Source: Camelus bactrianus (taxonomy: Eukaryota; Chordata; Mammalia; Artiodactyla; Camelidae). From it: DNA of 64,000 nt. A program made the position numbers and the translations under genes. How positions within the stretch are numbered: the first letter of the stretch is position 1; each line of letters opens with the position of its first letter. The notes under the pieces are model-generated. The model saw only the letters and a program-made list of their open reading frames with translations, made no database searches and had not been told where the DNA came from. Location of the stretch: the NCBI RefSeq assembly GCF_048773025.1, contig NC_133544.1:78777001-78841000 (forward strand), written 5' to 3'. Below are positions 1 through 12,264 of the stretch, piece after piece.

Positions 1-99
1 ACTGTAATATGCAGCACATTGCATGAGAATCCGTTTCCTCACAGCCTTACTAATACTCTACTAATCTTTTAATTTTTTTCTAGTCTGATAGATACTGTG

Positions 100-345
100 T
101 CATGGGTATATCTTTGATTATTAGATAGTTTAAACATCTTTTCCATGTCTTTTATTGGTCAGTTGCATTTTTTGACTCTTATGTGTTTACTCAGCTCATT
201 TTCTCCTGGAATATTCATTAATCATCTTCTTATTACTCTATAGGAATTCTACATATTAGGCATTAGTGTATAAAATGTTGCAAATATCCACCTCTTTTCA
301 AACCAATTTTCTATTTGACTTCTTTTAAACTAATAATTCTGGAGC
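100..345 (-). mobile_element. L1M-type LINE-1 3' end, reverse
   Basis: The segment resembles the reverse complement of old L1 3' sequence (ATAGGAATTCTACATATTAG, AAAATGTTGCAAATATCCAC). It is diverged and its borders are uncertain. It fills most of the first 350 bp of the window. Confidence 0.6.
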
Positions 346-944
346 AAAAGTCACTTTAGTCATATTTAAGCAAACATATAGGATGGAATCCTTGCATGAA
401 CATTCAGTTTTATCTTCCTTGAGTTGAAAATACTCTACACCCTTTTATTTCATTGTGAAGTAAAGCACTTGGACCCAAAATAGCCTGACAGACACAGGGA
501 TTTTTTAGAATTTCTCAGGAATAAGCTATCTACTTCATTAAATGAACCCCAAGGCTCTCTGGTCTATCACATGTTTGATGTTGTATCTTTAGAAGCTTAC
601 TCAGAGGAACTAAAATTGTTACTGATTTGTATTGTAAGCAGGAATATTTTCCTAATAGTAAGATATGTACTTCTGAATCATGAATAATGCAACTTAGCAT
701 CTGTTTAGCACTTGGAGAAATTCAAAGAACTTTACAATGATCCATATGCCAGGCCACCTAACTCTGTAAAGTAAGGCCTGACCGCCAGCCTTAGAACATG
801 GTCTTACCTCTTAGACACTTCTTGGAGCCTAGCTACAGGATTATTTGATGCACAATGTTATATCAAAAAGATATGGCAGATTTCACTTTATAACATGTTA
901 ATGTTGCCTCTACTTTCCTGTAAGGTCTAAAAACACCAAACAAT

Positions 945-946
<2 letters not shown>

Positions 947-979
<33 letters not shown>
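947..979 (+). repeat. (CAG)11 trinucleotide repeat
   Basis: Eleven uninterrupted CAG units lie in the intron, preceded by CAATAA and followed by CAAA. Intronic and not translated in GALK2. The minus-strand frame across it would read poly-Leu and is not a gene. Confidence 0.98.
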
Positions 980-982
<3 letters not shown>

Positions 983-1411
983 ACAGGACAACAAAGTTGT
1001 TTGGAGGGCATGGTCATTAGGTGGATGGGCCCAGGTTCCTTCAGCTCTTCTAGGACTTGGGCGAGGCACTGGCAATTGACAGTGGAGATGCCTTTTTAAT
1101 TTTGAAGGATATGTAAAAGAAGTGCACCCAGTCTGGCACTTAAGTAGACCTTTAAAACTTTCCTCCTTGAAAGAAAAGCTGATGGTATCACATTTTCTTG
1201 TGAGCATCTTTACGATGCTTGGCATACAGGAGGCAGTCAGCTGGATTGGATTAAATTAGAGAATTATCATCACTACCATCATCTGCAAAACACCCATTTT
1301 CCCCATTATTAATATTATATTTGGATGAGTTGAAGAAAAACATAACATGAATACATTGTTTCAAAGAAAGCAGCATCTTCTCCTAGGAGAATGCATTTAT
1401 TTCTCTTCTAA

Positions 1412-1600
1412 GAGTATGGGACTGAAAAACAGACCTGGGTCTGAATTCTGGAGCTGCTACTCTCCAGTTTTATAACTAATGGGAAGTCTCTGTCTCTGGC
1501 TCTCAGTTTCCTCAGTGGCAGAATAAATGAATTCAGACTTCTAAATCTTTGAGGACCCTTTAGCACTGAGATTCTGTGACCTGAGCGGTAAATCAATTCC
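1412..1600 (+). mobile_element. MIR SINE remnant
   Basis: AACAGACCTGGGTCTGAATT ... CTGGCTCTCAGTTTCCTCAG is the MIR core in + orientation. Confidence 0.8.
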
Positions 1601-2845
1601 TGGGACTATCATTTTTTGAAGAGTTGCCTAATAGTAGTTAAACTCATGCTTGTGTGATATCTAAATCTTCTAATGGATTTTTCAGTATTCTAGATTTTAG
1701 TAACAAATCATATGTGGAAAAAAACCCCCACCACTGGAGCTATATTCAAACTTCAGTAATATTGGAACACTGTGGGTGTAGGTTCTTATTCTAGTGTAGT
1801 GATATAATGTGATTCTCCTGATATTGCTGATTGACATTTCTATCCCCATGAAGATACCTGCCTCCTTTCTCTCCTTCTCACATTTACTTTGCTGAAAAAA
1901 CTTGGCAAATGGGAATTTGTTGGATAAAATAAACTTTATAATTTCAGTGCCCACTAGATGGAGGTACTGGAGTAACCAAACTCTTGAATTGACCACACTC
2001 ATTTTACATTTTTACTTCTGGGTATGTGCTCTTAGTTTTCATTAAGATAAATGAATAAATGAAAAAGGAAAAGAAAAAAAAGAACAAAAAAGTGAGGGAG
2101 AGAACTGAGAGTGAAATGGAGCTTCCTATGGTTCCAAGGAAAGATTCGGATACACCATAAATCATTTTGAGGCATTTCAAAGCTGCACTGTGTATTTCCT
2201 GCCATTAAAACTAAGTGCACTGACCTAATTTGCAAATACCCATATCCCTTGAAGTGATTATGTTTAATTTAGTATCTTTGAAAAATCTAATGAAAACTCA
2301 GAAGAATAAGTCTCATTTATCAAGTTTTCCTATTTCTCAAATTTAATTTTAGAGTTAGTCTTTACAGACATAGTTTTTATTTTCTTTTTTGAGTATTTTT
2401 TCTTATTAAATTTTTAGTAGTTCACTCTCTTAAAAGCACGTTGAGCAATTTGTAAGTTTTACTTTTTCAGAGTTGGGATGCATTTTACCAAGAATATTGT
2501 GACTTTTTTCAACTTAATTATTCTAAGTTCTTTGATGACTGTTTGTAGTCATGCAAGAGGTTGGAGTCAAATCCTAGGTGAAAATGCTAGGAGTGAGACT
2601 GGAAAAATGATATATTTATGTAACATTTTACTGAAGCCAGTAGGCAGTGAATAACATAGGCATATAAAAATAATTTAATATTTTATCCAGGACCTCCTCT
2701 CCCCCAAATGAGTAACCAAGGAATAAAGTATTTTACAAATTACGTTTTCCTTGATTACTGAGTATACCAGATGCCAGATGCTTTAGAAGTACTATTGGAG
2801 ATTATTTAGAATTTGGATGAATGAATATAATTTCTTTTTTTTTTC

Positions 2846-3200
2846 ATATTTTAATTTCAGTTTTATTGAGGTATAATTGACATTTAAAATTGTAAGATAT
2901 TTTAAGTGTACATTGTGTTGATTTGATACAGGTATACATTGTTTAAGGATTCCCTCCATTTAGTAACATGTCCATCAACTCACATACTTATCTTTTTTTC
3001 TTTTTTTGATGAGAACATTTAAGTTCTACTCTCTCAGCAAACTTCAATTTTACAATACAGTGTTACCAACTACATGTTTTATATTAGATCCTCAGGTCAT
3101 TCATTTCATAGCTGAAAATTTATACCCTTTTACCAATCTCTCCCAATTTCCTCCACCCTCCAGCCCCTGGCAACCACTTTTCTACTAAAATTCTAGAACT
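2846..3200 (-). mobile_element. L1M-type LINE-1 3' UTR, reverse
   Basis: Phrases such as TTTATTGAGGTATAATTGAC, AAGTGTACATTGTGTTGATT and CCCTGGCAACCACTTTTCTA match the reverse complement of L1MA/L1MB-type 3' UTRs. The copy is 5' truncated. Its borders are approximate. Confidence 0.85.
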
Positions 3201-3424
3201 TTTTTCCTAAAGTCCTAGGACTGGATACTTGGGACAAACATTTTTTGATACATGTTATAAATTGCTTTATGTCAGAGAGATGGGCCCAGTATACCCTTTT
3301 CTCAGCTATGTGTAATATCTGTCAACATCAGGTATTATCATTTTTAAAAAAGTTCAAAATCTCTATTTAATGGGCCAAAGTGATATGTTCTTATATTTTT
3401 ATAATTTAAAATAGTAGTAAAAAT

Positions 3425-3600
3425 ATTCATTGGTCACTTGCTAGGTGCTACCACTTAAGACTATGCTAAAAATTTAACCTTAACTTTCTCATTTAATTCT
3501 CAAAACAACACTCTAAAGTAGGTCATTGTTTTCATTTCAGGCATGAGAAAATGTAGGATTGGCAAGATCAAACAATTTCCCCAAAGTTATGCCCTGTGAA
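3425..3600 (-). mobile_element. MIR-like SINE remnant, reverse
   Basis: TTCTCATTTAATTCTCAAAA, CAACACTCTAAAGTAGGTCA and TTCAGGCATGAGAAAATGTA follow the reversed MIR/MIR3 pattern. Confidence 0.65.
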
Positions 3601-3911
3601 GGATATTTTCTTAACTTTTAATTTTGTTCATTTACTTAATTGTACAAATATTTTAATTTTTTATGATGTTAAATATTTTGATCTTTTTTTGGTTATCTTC
3701 TGATCTTTGTATCATTCTAATGAAGACCTTTCCTACACTCTAATTCTAAAATATTTTTATATGTTTCATATGAATGGATATAATTTCTTAATTTTAATGG
3801 CAGCAGAATTGGTAAGGGATCAAAAGACAGTAAGATAACTTGGCCTGCTCACAAAGACTGAAGGATGAAATGAAAAGTTGATGACTTCAGCTCAGCATTC
3901 CACAGCATTAT

Positions 3912-4145
3912 ATGGTGGGAAAGAGCATGGCCTCTGTAGTCAACTGACCTTGGAGTTGCTCATACCCTCAAGTAATGTGACCTAGGCACATTACTTAATC
4001 TCTGAATCTGTTTGTTTGTCTGTAAAATTGGGGTAATAATATTTACTCAGTAAAGTTGTGAATATTAGAGTAATGTAATTAGGTACAGAGCCTAACACAT
4101 AAGTGTTAATGATCATTATTGTCATCATCACCACATTATAATAAT
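3912..4145 (+). mobile_element. MIR SINE remnant
   Basis: AGAGCATGGCCTCTGTAGTC, CATTACTTAATCTCTGAATC and TGTAAAATTGGGGTAATAAT are MIR core phrases. The 3' end runs into an ATT/ATG-rich stretch. Confidence 0.85.
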
Positions 4146-4354
4146 GGTAATTATGATGCTAATAATGTAATGATAATCTATAATTCTCATTCCAGTTAAC
4201 AAAAGGTAAATTTTTTCTGCAGATAAGGCATTCTGGGTCACTAGAAAGTGATTAGGGTAATTTGACTGGAAGCCTTTATATTTTCCTTCTAATGTGGAGA
4301 TTCTGGGGTACCATGAACCCCAAATAGTTTAGGCTAGTAAAAAGAATGTTACTT

Positions 4355-4640
4355 TTCATTCTTTTATTCAATACTCTTTATTGAACCAGAAACTGTTCTA
4401 GAATTGGGGCTAGAGCAATAAGGTAGACAAGGAGCTTATATTCTAGAAGGGAGAGACAGACTTAAGAAACAAGTAAATGGGCAAGATACTTTCACATGGT
4501 GTTAATTTCTTTAAGAAGAATGAAATCTAGCAATGATAGAGAATGACTTGGAGAAAGGCTACTTTTGCTTATGTGATTAGTACAAAGATCTAAAGTAAGA
4601 GAAGTATGGAAGGGAAAAAATGGTCAGTTAAAACAATTAC
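4355..4640 (-). mobile_element. L2 LINE 3' remnant, reverse
   Basis: The pattern TTCTTTTATTCAATACTCTT ... ACTGTTCTAGAATTGGGGCT ... GACAAGGAGCTTATATTCTA is the reverse complement of an L2 3' end (tail repeat, then the Cys-rich size-class phrase, then the gagctta block). Diverged. Confidence 0.7.
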
Positions 4641-6759
4641 CAGTTGTTGGTAAAATTGAGTATTACTGTGGCTAGCAATAACATAATGATGTAGGGACTG
4701 AGATTTAAACTGAAGCATGTTAGTAAACATTTAATGATTACCTATTTTGAACCTTTCTTCTCTGGATAAAGTTCACCTTAGTGGTTTGCAAAATTTTCCC
4801 CTTGAGGGAATTGGTAATACTCTTTGTTGATGAGTCTGCCAATAAGGAGCCATGTGTATGTGCAGAGGGTCATGGGAGAGTGGGAGCCATGGTGGAGTAG
4901 GGTACCTACCCCAGGGACCTGGCAGGTGGGCTCTCTCCCCTTTCTGTTGGATGTCTAAGGTCAGGAGAAAGTAGAGTCAGTAGGTGTCCCTCGAGGGCAG
5001 CCTTCTGTGTATCTGTGTATCTCTAGTGGATTTCCAAACTTTTGCTTTGTCCTATCTCCTTTCTCATTTTTCTTAGGCGTTCCAGTTGGAGCTGAACACA
5101 GGGGATAGGAGTACCATTTGCCACACTCTGTCTAGGGAATCATAGATGGTCATTATTAGACTATAGCCTTAACATTCAGGGGAAAAAAATTAAAGAGGAA
5201 AAACTGTACTTATTGATTTTCCTATCAAATTATTACTTAGCATTTTAAAGATTTTACCTTGCTGTAACATATTAAACACTGGATTGTGAAGCTACTCTTC
5301 TGAAGCTGACCTAAACCAGTCCCAGACCTTTGACACTAGTTAGAGTTAGGTGTTATAAGTACTGCAAGTTGCCCCATTACTTAATTTTTATGATCAAATC
5401 CTATTCTTTTGTACAGTGTGGTGTAACTTAGGCTTTTTACCCTGATTTTACAACTTTGTCATATTTCTCTAGTTATCATTTCACTGTTATATGACAAGAG
5501 ATCCCATAATAAGTGACTAATATGAGTAATGTAAAAGCCAGAGTTTTTATTGTTTTTTTTTTTTTTTGTAAATTTCTTCAAAAATAAATCTTTAAAGAAT
5601 AAAATTTTTCAGAGAAGGTAGTGGATTTGTTTTTTGGGTGTCCAAATGGCAAAGCTAACATTTGCTAAAGTTTCATTTCACATATGTAGATTATTCAGCT
5701 GCCAGGTTGGCAATTCAACTTGTTAAAGTAGTTTACCCTGTAATCAGATTATTTCCTGTGAACTATCATAACTTCCTTGAAGTAATAGTAGCAAGATTTG
5801 GAGAAATCCTATTTCATTTTGTTTCTTAAAGCAAACAGGGAAAATTCTTTAAATTCATCTTCTAGAAACCCAGGTTGTGCTGTTAATATTCTTGGTGCCC
5901 TGTTTTGTATCAGCACCAATATGGTCTTACTCAGGACAACATAACAGGATTTGGCTTTTTTGAGTATCACTTTCAAATGATACATTTTAATGAGTGCCAC
6001 CCAGGTTACTCTTTGACCAATATGTTGATTTAATTATTTTAAGCATGCAAATAAAATATAACTGTTTCAAAGATCTTGGTAATATCCCACATAAGAAGAC
6101 ATTCTAGTCTATTAACTAGTTGTTAATATTGTCTGTGTTTATTTAAATCAAGGGGGAGCAGGGCTCTGTGAAACTTTATGTGTGGTCATCAAAGCCCATA
6201 ATCTCCTATAATTTAAGTAAGTTACAGGGAAGGTAAAATTGGTCATGACTCCTATGGTTACAAGGGCATTCAGAGACTATCTGATTAATGTTTCGTCTTA
6301 TGGTAAAATTGTGTTGTTGATTTGTAAAATACATGCAAGAAATTCAAACAAGCAACAAAATTTAAAATTTAAAAAACTTTATGTGCTGTAAAGAATTCCA
6401 CATTGTAAAAAGATGAAAGTGCTGTTTTTAATTTTTATAATTTGTTTTATGTTCATTTTTATGACTTAAAATTTTTAATTGTCAGATTTTACAAATAATT
6501 TAATTTTTCAAATAAGGTTTCTGTAGTTAGGAAAGGAAAATTTATGATAAAGCAAAACATTTGTCAGAAAAAATTTTAAATATAAGTTTCCTTTAGTAAT
6601 AATTCAGAAACCTATGTTTTAATTCAGGATTCCTTTATGTTGAATTTTCTTTGATTTGCTTAAATTTTTTGCATGACATTGTAAAGTATGATGCATTATT
6701 GTTGACAACAAAGTTAAATAGCACACATATAATTAGATGGTTTGGTAATGTAGCACTGA

Positions 6760-7400
6760 AAATTTTTTTCTCAAATTTTTGTTATGAGAAAACTTCAAAT
6801 GTTAAAAAGAGTACATGGATAGGCAATGAACATGCATATATCTTTCGCTTCAATCCTCATAAACATTTTGCCACATTCGCTTTATCTTTTTTTCTACTTT
6901 TTTTCCTGTAAAGAAGTTAATTGCAGATATAGCCCCTAATACTTCATCTCTTAAGAACAAGGCATTGTTCAACATAACCAAGTATAATTATCAAATAGTT
7001 GCAATACTATTACCTAGTATGTATGTTAGCCCATATTCACAGTTCCCACTTGGCCCATTAATAATCTCCTTCACAGATTTCGTTTTTACTTTTTCTTTCT
7101 TTTTAATTTTTTTTGGTGTGCTTACTGCATTTAATTGTCATGTTTCTTTAGTTTTCTTTATCCTAGAACAGTTCCCCAGTTTTTTTTGTTTTTGGTCTTT
7201 CAAAACATTAACATTTTTTAAGAGTCCAGACCAATTTTTTTGTTGTTGTTAAATTTTCTCAATTTGGATTTGTCATGGTGGTTGCCTTATTATCAGATCA
7301 AGATTCACTGTCTGCCACCAGTGATACATGGATGATATCCTTCTCAATGAATCACATCATGTGATTTTGGTTTATCCCATTTTGCTTAAATATTTTTTTA
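6760..7400 (-). mobile_element. L1M-type LINE-1 3' UTR, reverse
   Basis: The order of blocks (TTATGAGAAAACTTCAAATG, an AACATTTTGCCACATT block, then TTTTTAAGAGTCCAGACCAA and GGATTTGTCATGGTGGTTGC) follows old L1M 3' UTRs in reverse orientation. Diverged, with several T-rich runs. Confidence 0.6.
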
Positions 7401-8763
7401 ATATATAGAGATAGGTAGAAGCCTTCTGCCTATCCAAAAGAATGCCTTTGTTTAGGTGTGTGATATAAATTCCCTTTTCATAAAGATAGAATTTTTGTTA
7501 ATAATAGGTAAAAAGCAGTTTGGAAAGTCCTTTAAAAGTGAAAATAGATACTGTAACAAATTTAGTCTTCTATTGTGTGCTTTAATAACGACAACACAAT
7601 GCATATTTATTGAATGAAGGAAAATACTGATGACTTAAAAAATCACAAATTCTCAGCTTTGTCAAAAAATTAAAATCCTTCATTGTTACACTGCTATTTA
7701 AGTATTTTTATGTTCCCCTTCATTCTTTTGTTTAGGAGACAAAATGTACTAAGCTTAGAATAAACTGTTTGAGATGTCTAACATAAAAATAACCCAAGCA
7801 AATGTAATTTTAAACTGTCACTGTGTGTATAGGGTCACATTATTTCCCTTGCAGTCACTCAGGGTTTGTATATATCACATTTCAGTGTAATGACATGGGC
7901 AGGCTCCAAAGAAAATACCAGGCAATGTGAATTTGGTTTGACTAACAAATATTTACATGTCTCCGTATCTCTAATTATTATAATCTTTTAAGGGGCTCAT
8001 GCTACACAGGCTTAATTCTTGAAAGCTTTATGTTAGATTAAAAGCGGTTGATTAGCGGTATACCTAACTGTAGAAGTGATACTGCAGCCTGTCTAGATAA
8101 ATGTCAGATTGAAGCCAGAGCTTCTGCAGAGAACAGGTGGACTTGAGTGGCCTGACATGGGCGGCCGGCTGCCCATCATGTGCATGCTGCCTTGTGTGGG
8201 TTAACCTTTTCTTCCTTCCCAGGTGGGTGGTGTTGATAGAAGGCAGAGTGGTCATTTGATCTTTTAGGTTTCTCTAGTCATCTGGATGGTACATTATAGG
8301 AAAGAAAGGATAAACAATGCTGTCCTTTGCTTGGGAGGTGGATGCCTCATCTGCAGGAGGCAGATGGGTAGTTGTATTGTTGGCTACTGAACCATTCATG
8401 TGTTTGCTCACTCAGTACCATCCATGCAGTTAGCATGTGTTTGTGGGCTGGCCACCTGGAAGTGTAGGCCAAGTCTGTAGTTATAGAACTGTTTAAGGGA
8501 CCCCACTCTCCCGATCAGGCCTTGATTAAACTCCCTGGCCTATGGGACCACAGTATAACCTCTGACACTTGTGCCTCCATTGTGCTTCTCACTTCATGTT
8601 GAAAAGACGTTTCTCTCTAGACCCTGGTGAGGTCTTCAAGCACAGAAACTACCCTCTTTTTACTCTTTAGATGCCCAGGGTGCAGTCTGGTGACCTAACT
8701 GAATTAAGAAAAAAATGTGATCTCATTTGCAACATGTTAATTTGCTGGTGATAACGTAAATAA

Positions 8764-9051
8764 TTATGGGGGCTTTTGTTTCGTATAACCACTTGAGTCT
8801 ATCAATTTTGCAATTAGACTTAATCCAGAGGATTTATTCATTAATCCACATTTATTGAAGAGTTGTAATCTTCCAGGTAGGGCTGATCCACCAATATCTC
8901 TTTCTTCTCTTGTGGTTGATGTGCATTCTGAGTAGTTGGAGTCTGTGCCACACTGGTTGTTAGAAATGAGACTGTCCTCCACAGTTTCAGGCATTTGTGC
9001 TAGCTGCTGGGTTCCTCCTAGTTGCTGATAGGCTTTGTCTGGCATATACAT
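8764..9051 (-). other. Unexplained 95-codon coding-like frame
   Basis: The minus strand stays open, reading YMPDKAYQQLGGTQQLAQMP, then ETVEDSLISNNQCGTDSNYS and LFNKCGLMNKSSGLSLIAKL, ending at a stop at 8766-8764. The frame opens a little further upstream (CWGLWDRLSYMYMPD). Composition is balanced and protein-like, unlike most chance frames in this AT-rich intron. I recognise no family, no flanking splice sites that clearly frame it, and no poly-A tail marking a processed copy. It could be chance, or the fossil of an old transposable element or retrocopy. Confidence 0.35.
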
Positions 9052-9714
9052 ATATGAAAGCCTGTCCCATAAACCCCAGCATGTGAATTAGTAGAGTTGT
9101 CATAGTAATGGTACAGCAAAGACTATCCCTCTTGGGCCCCAACTTAAACTTTGTGAATTTTATCTCCTGCTTCTTACATTCTCAGGTGGAGGAGTGATTA
9201 CTTAGGGAGGTAGGTGTTCAAGGAGCAAAACAGGCAACAAAACTGGATGCACTCTTATACTGCACAACTGGCTACCCAGAACAGAGGTGTTTCTAAAGGT
9301 GCAAATTTCTCTTGATGGATCGGAAGCATCTCTTTTATCCCCAGTTGTATTCTTCATACTTGTGTAAAGTCTCATGCACTCTTAGTTTTACTTTCTGCTT
9401 CCTAATTTCCTCCCCACTGGAAAAAGGAGACAGGTATCATGTAGCCTTTATATAGAGTAATAAAGTAGTAAAGTGGGAGTTTTTGCTTGTTAACCAGAAA
9501 TTTAAGATAAGTTAAATATTTTCTAATTGAAATATTACAGTTAAAATATATAAGTATTGAAAGTAATGGCAGTGAGAATATGAACAGTGTTCATATTTGA
9601 GTTTTAGTTTTAAGGATTAGTTTGTGAGAGGAGGGTTCCTACAGCCATGAATAGAAGTGGGAAACAGCCACCATCTTGAATGGGTGAAAAAATATTTTTA
9701 ATAACTCCAGGTTT

Positions 9715-9930
9715 CTCCTGACCTCATCAGGAATGATTATAGATTCCTTGAAATTTATTTTTCTTATTATAAAAGCAATATATTCTCATTATAGAACCCT
9801 GGGAGAATTTAAAAGTATATTAAAAATTTAATTAAATAAAAAATAACCCATAATCTTATCAACCAAAGATTGAACTCATTGTCATCTTGAGTACTATGAT
9901 GAAAAAAAACCTTTGTACCTTCTGAAAATA
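9715..9930 (-). mobile_element. Possible old L1-like remnant
   Basis: TTATAAAAGCAATATATTCT and GAACCCTGGGAGAATTTAAA followed by an AATAACCCATAATCTTATCA block resemble a common ancient LINE segment in which a poly-A-like stretch precedes a membrane of AT-rich sequence. Identification is weak and the orientation is uncertain. Confidence 0.35.
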
Positions 9931-9999
9931 TTACAGTTCAAGAAATCTACATTTAGTGCATATGTTGATGTAATCAACAAGTTTTTACAGAGTGTGATG

Positions 10000-10340
10000 T
10001 AATTAGCAAATTTTTACAGTGTCTAATTTGTGCCAGGGATTTCTCTAGGCACTGGAGATAGGGTAATGACGAAAACAAAGTGCTTGCTCTTATAGAGTTT
10101 ACATTTGATTGGGGGGAAACAGAAAATAAATGAGAAGATGATATAAGATGGTAAAGGCCTTGAAGAAAAACAAAGCAGGGTGTGAGGTGGAGAGTGGCTG
10201 GGGGTATTAATAGATTTCAGAGAGGTGAGGGAAAATGTCTGATGAGGTGACATTTGAGCAGAGATTTCAGAGCAAGAGCATTCCAGACTGAGGGAATGGT
10301 AAGTGGGAAGATTCTGGGGTGGTGTGGAATACTGATTCCT
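10000..10340 (-). mobile_element. L2 LINE 3' remnant, reverse
   Basis: TTTGTGCCAGGGATTTCTCT, AGGCACTGGAGATAGGGTAA, then TTGAGCAGAGATTTCAGAGC and AAGAGCATTCCAGACTGAGG give the L2 3' end read backwards. A MIR-like piece follows at 10350. Confidence 0.82.
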
Positions 10341-10344
10341 GGTT

Positions 10345-10480
10345 GACCAAAAATTATAGCCAGCATTTATTGTGCCTGAACTGTATTCTAGGCTTTCAGA
10401 ATCCTTACAGCAACACAATGAAGTAGGTAATTACTAAACTTCCATTTTGTAAACAAGGAAACTTCCGTGCTTTAACCATT
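10345..10480 (-). mobile_element. MIR-like SINE remnant, reverse
   Basis: ATTTATTGTGCCTGAACTGT, AATCCTTACAGCAACACAAT and TTTTGTAAACAAGGAAACTT resemble MIR3-type sequence in reverse. Confidence 0.65.
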
Positions 10481-10889
10481 GTGTTACACTGGTAAGTGCT
10501 ATGATAGAGTGGAGAGTATGTAACAATTCTAAGAGGCCATGAAAATGTCCCAGAGGGGTTGCAGTTTGAATTCAGTGTCAGTGAAAGAGCAAGTAGCCAC
10601 AGTTATGAAAGCGAGATGAGTACAGAATTCTGGACTCATTTATCCCCCTGCTGTATCCCTAGAACCTGCAATGGTGGCTTGTCCATGGTTGGCACTCAAT
10701 GAATGTTTGTTGAATGAACACAGGACATAGAGGCATAGAGAGCATGGGATATTCAGAATACTGAGATTAGTTTACTCAGGAGCATGGACTATGTGACAAA
10801 AGCAGCGAGAGCTTATGGTAGAAGAAGTAAGCAGGGGTCAGATCATAAATCTTTTCTTATGAAAAGGCAATGAGGTACTTATTTGGGCC

Positions 10890-10906
10890 ATATATATATA
10901 TATATA
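10890..10906. repeat. (TA)n microsatellite
   Basis: About eight TA units. Confidence 0.9.
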
Positions 10907-10975
10907 ATTGATTAGCTATAGAGGAGATGATCTTGGAGCCTAGAGAAGGATGAAATGGAATTGTGTGAATAGTTT

Positions 10976-11048
10976 TATAAATAAATAAATATAAATATAT
11001 ATATATATAATTATACTATGGAATATATATAATTATATATATAATTAA
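10976..11048. repeat. AT-rich microsatellite cluster
   Basis: ATAAATAAATATAAATATAT followed by two further TA runs separated by ATTATACTATGG-type spacers. The spacer recurs (ACTATGGAATAT and AACTATGGAAGA), showing local slippage or duplication. Confidence 0.85.
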
Positions 11049-11204
11049 ACTATGGAAGACAATGTTTAAAATTGTTTAAATGTTTGGATATTCTTTGGGC
11101 TTCTGTGAAGATAAAATATTTTTGGATGCAAATGTGAGTTATTAAGACTCTTGCTTACAAGGAAAAATAGCCCACTCAAAGGATGAGTCCTGGAATGCAA
11201 AGGT

Positions 11205-11690
11205 GGGTATATCAGTTAGCCTTTCCTGTGTAATAAACCCTCCCAAAATGTAGAAGCTTAAAACAACCACCATTTGGACTGGATCCAGTTTGATAGTGCT
11301 TTTGCTTGTCTTGGCTGAGTTCATTCTCACATCTGCTCTCAGCTGCTGGTCAGCTAAGCATGCTGCGTCTGGGTTGGCTGGCTGTCACCTGGGCCACATG
11401 TCTCTCATCATCCACCAGACTAGCCCAGGCTTGTTCAAATGGAACTTAGACTTCCAAGAACAGCAGGAAGGCAAGCTCCAACGTACGAGTGCTTTTCAAG
11501 TCTCTGTGTCACATTTGCCACCTATCTGTCCCATTGGCCAAAACAAGGTACATTCCAGATTCACTAAGTAGAGAGAGAGATTCCACCTTTTCACAAGAGG
11601 AGCTGCAGAGTCACACTGCAAGGGAATAGAAATGGAGGAGAAGGATTTGTGGCCATTTTGTAGTCTTAAGATAGTGGATTATAGCTGGGT
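11205..11690 (-). mobile_element. MLT1-type LTR fossil (ERVL-MaLR), reverse
   Basis: TATCAGTTAGCCTTTCCTGT, AGCTTAAAACAACCACCATT and TTTGTGGCCATTTTGTAGTC follow the reverse complement of an MLT1-type long terminal repeat. No internal region is attached, so it is a solo LTR. Its high divergence suggests an age near the base of placental mammals. Confidence 0.75.
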
Positions 11691-12264
11691 TTCAAGGATG
11701 GACAGAAACATAAATGTTGTTAGGGCTGCCTCTGTCACTTGCCTTGCTCTCTTGTTGCTTGTCTGTTTCATTCTTCTCTATCTTCAGACCAGCTTCCTCT
11801 ACCTCTCTGGTCCCCATGGTAAAAACCATGACTGCTGACAGCTTCTAAGATCATATGAACAGATCCAGATACTCTCCCCACCCTCCACCGCTGACTCATT
11901 CTTTCCTTATTGGGAAGATTCCTTTGGAGAAGGGACCCTAGAAGGAATCTGGTTAGTTTGTCTTCAGTACGGTACCCACCTCTGGATCTACGAACTGTGG
12001 CGGTGGTTGGGTTGGGTGTTTGTGTAGGTGGATAAGAAATGGGATGCATTCAAGATCTACACTGCTGTAAACTTGGGCTAGTTGGGTGGGAGGAATGAGA
12101 ATGAGGGGAAAGGGCAGTGTTCCCAGAAAACAGCAGAGATAAGGAGGGAGTCACAGGATATACATCTCCTAGGGACCCATTTTAGTCAGTTTTAGAAATA
12201 ATGAAGTAACTTCAGGGGCCTGAGAGCAGTGGCTGGGACCTTGGAGGAGGAGGGATATGAACTA

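Noticed and set aside
863-1225. Minus-strand frame with a poly-Leu run
   Set aside because: The Leu run is the (CAG)11 microsatellite read backwards. The rest has no protein-like pattern and no gene context.
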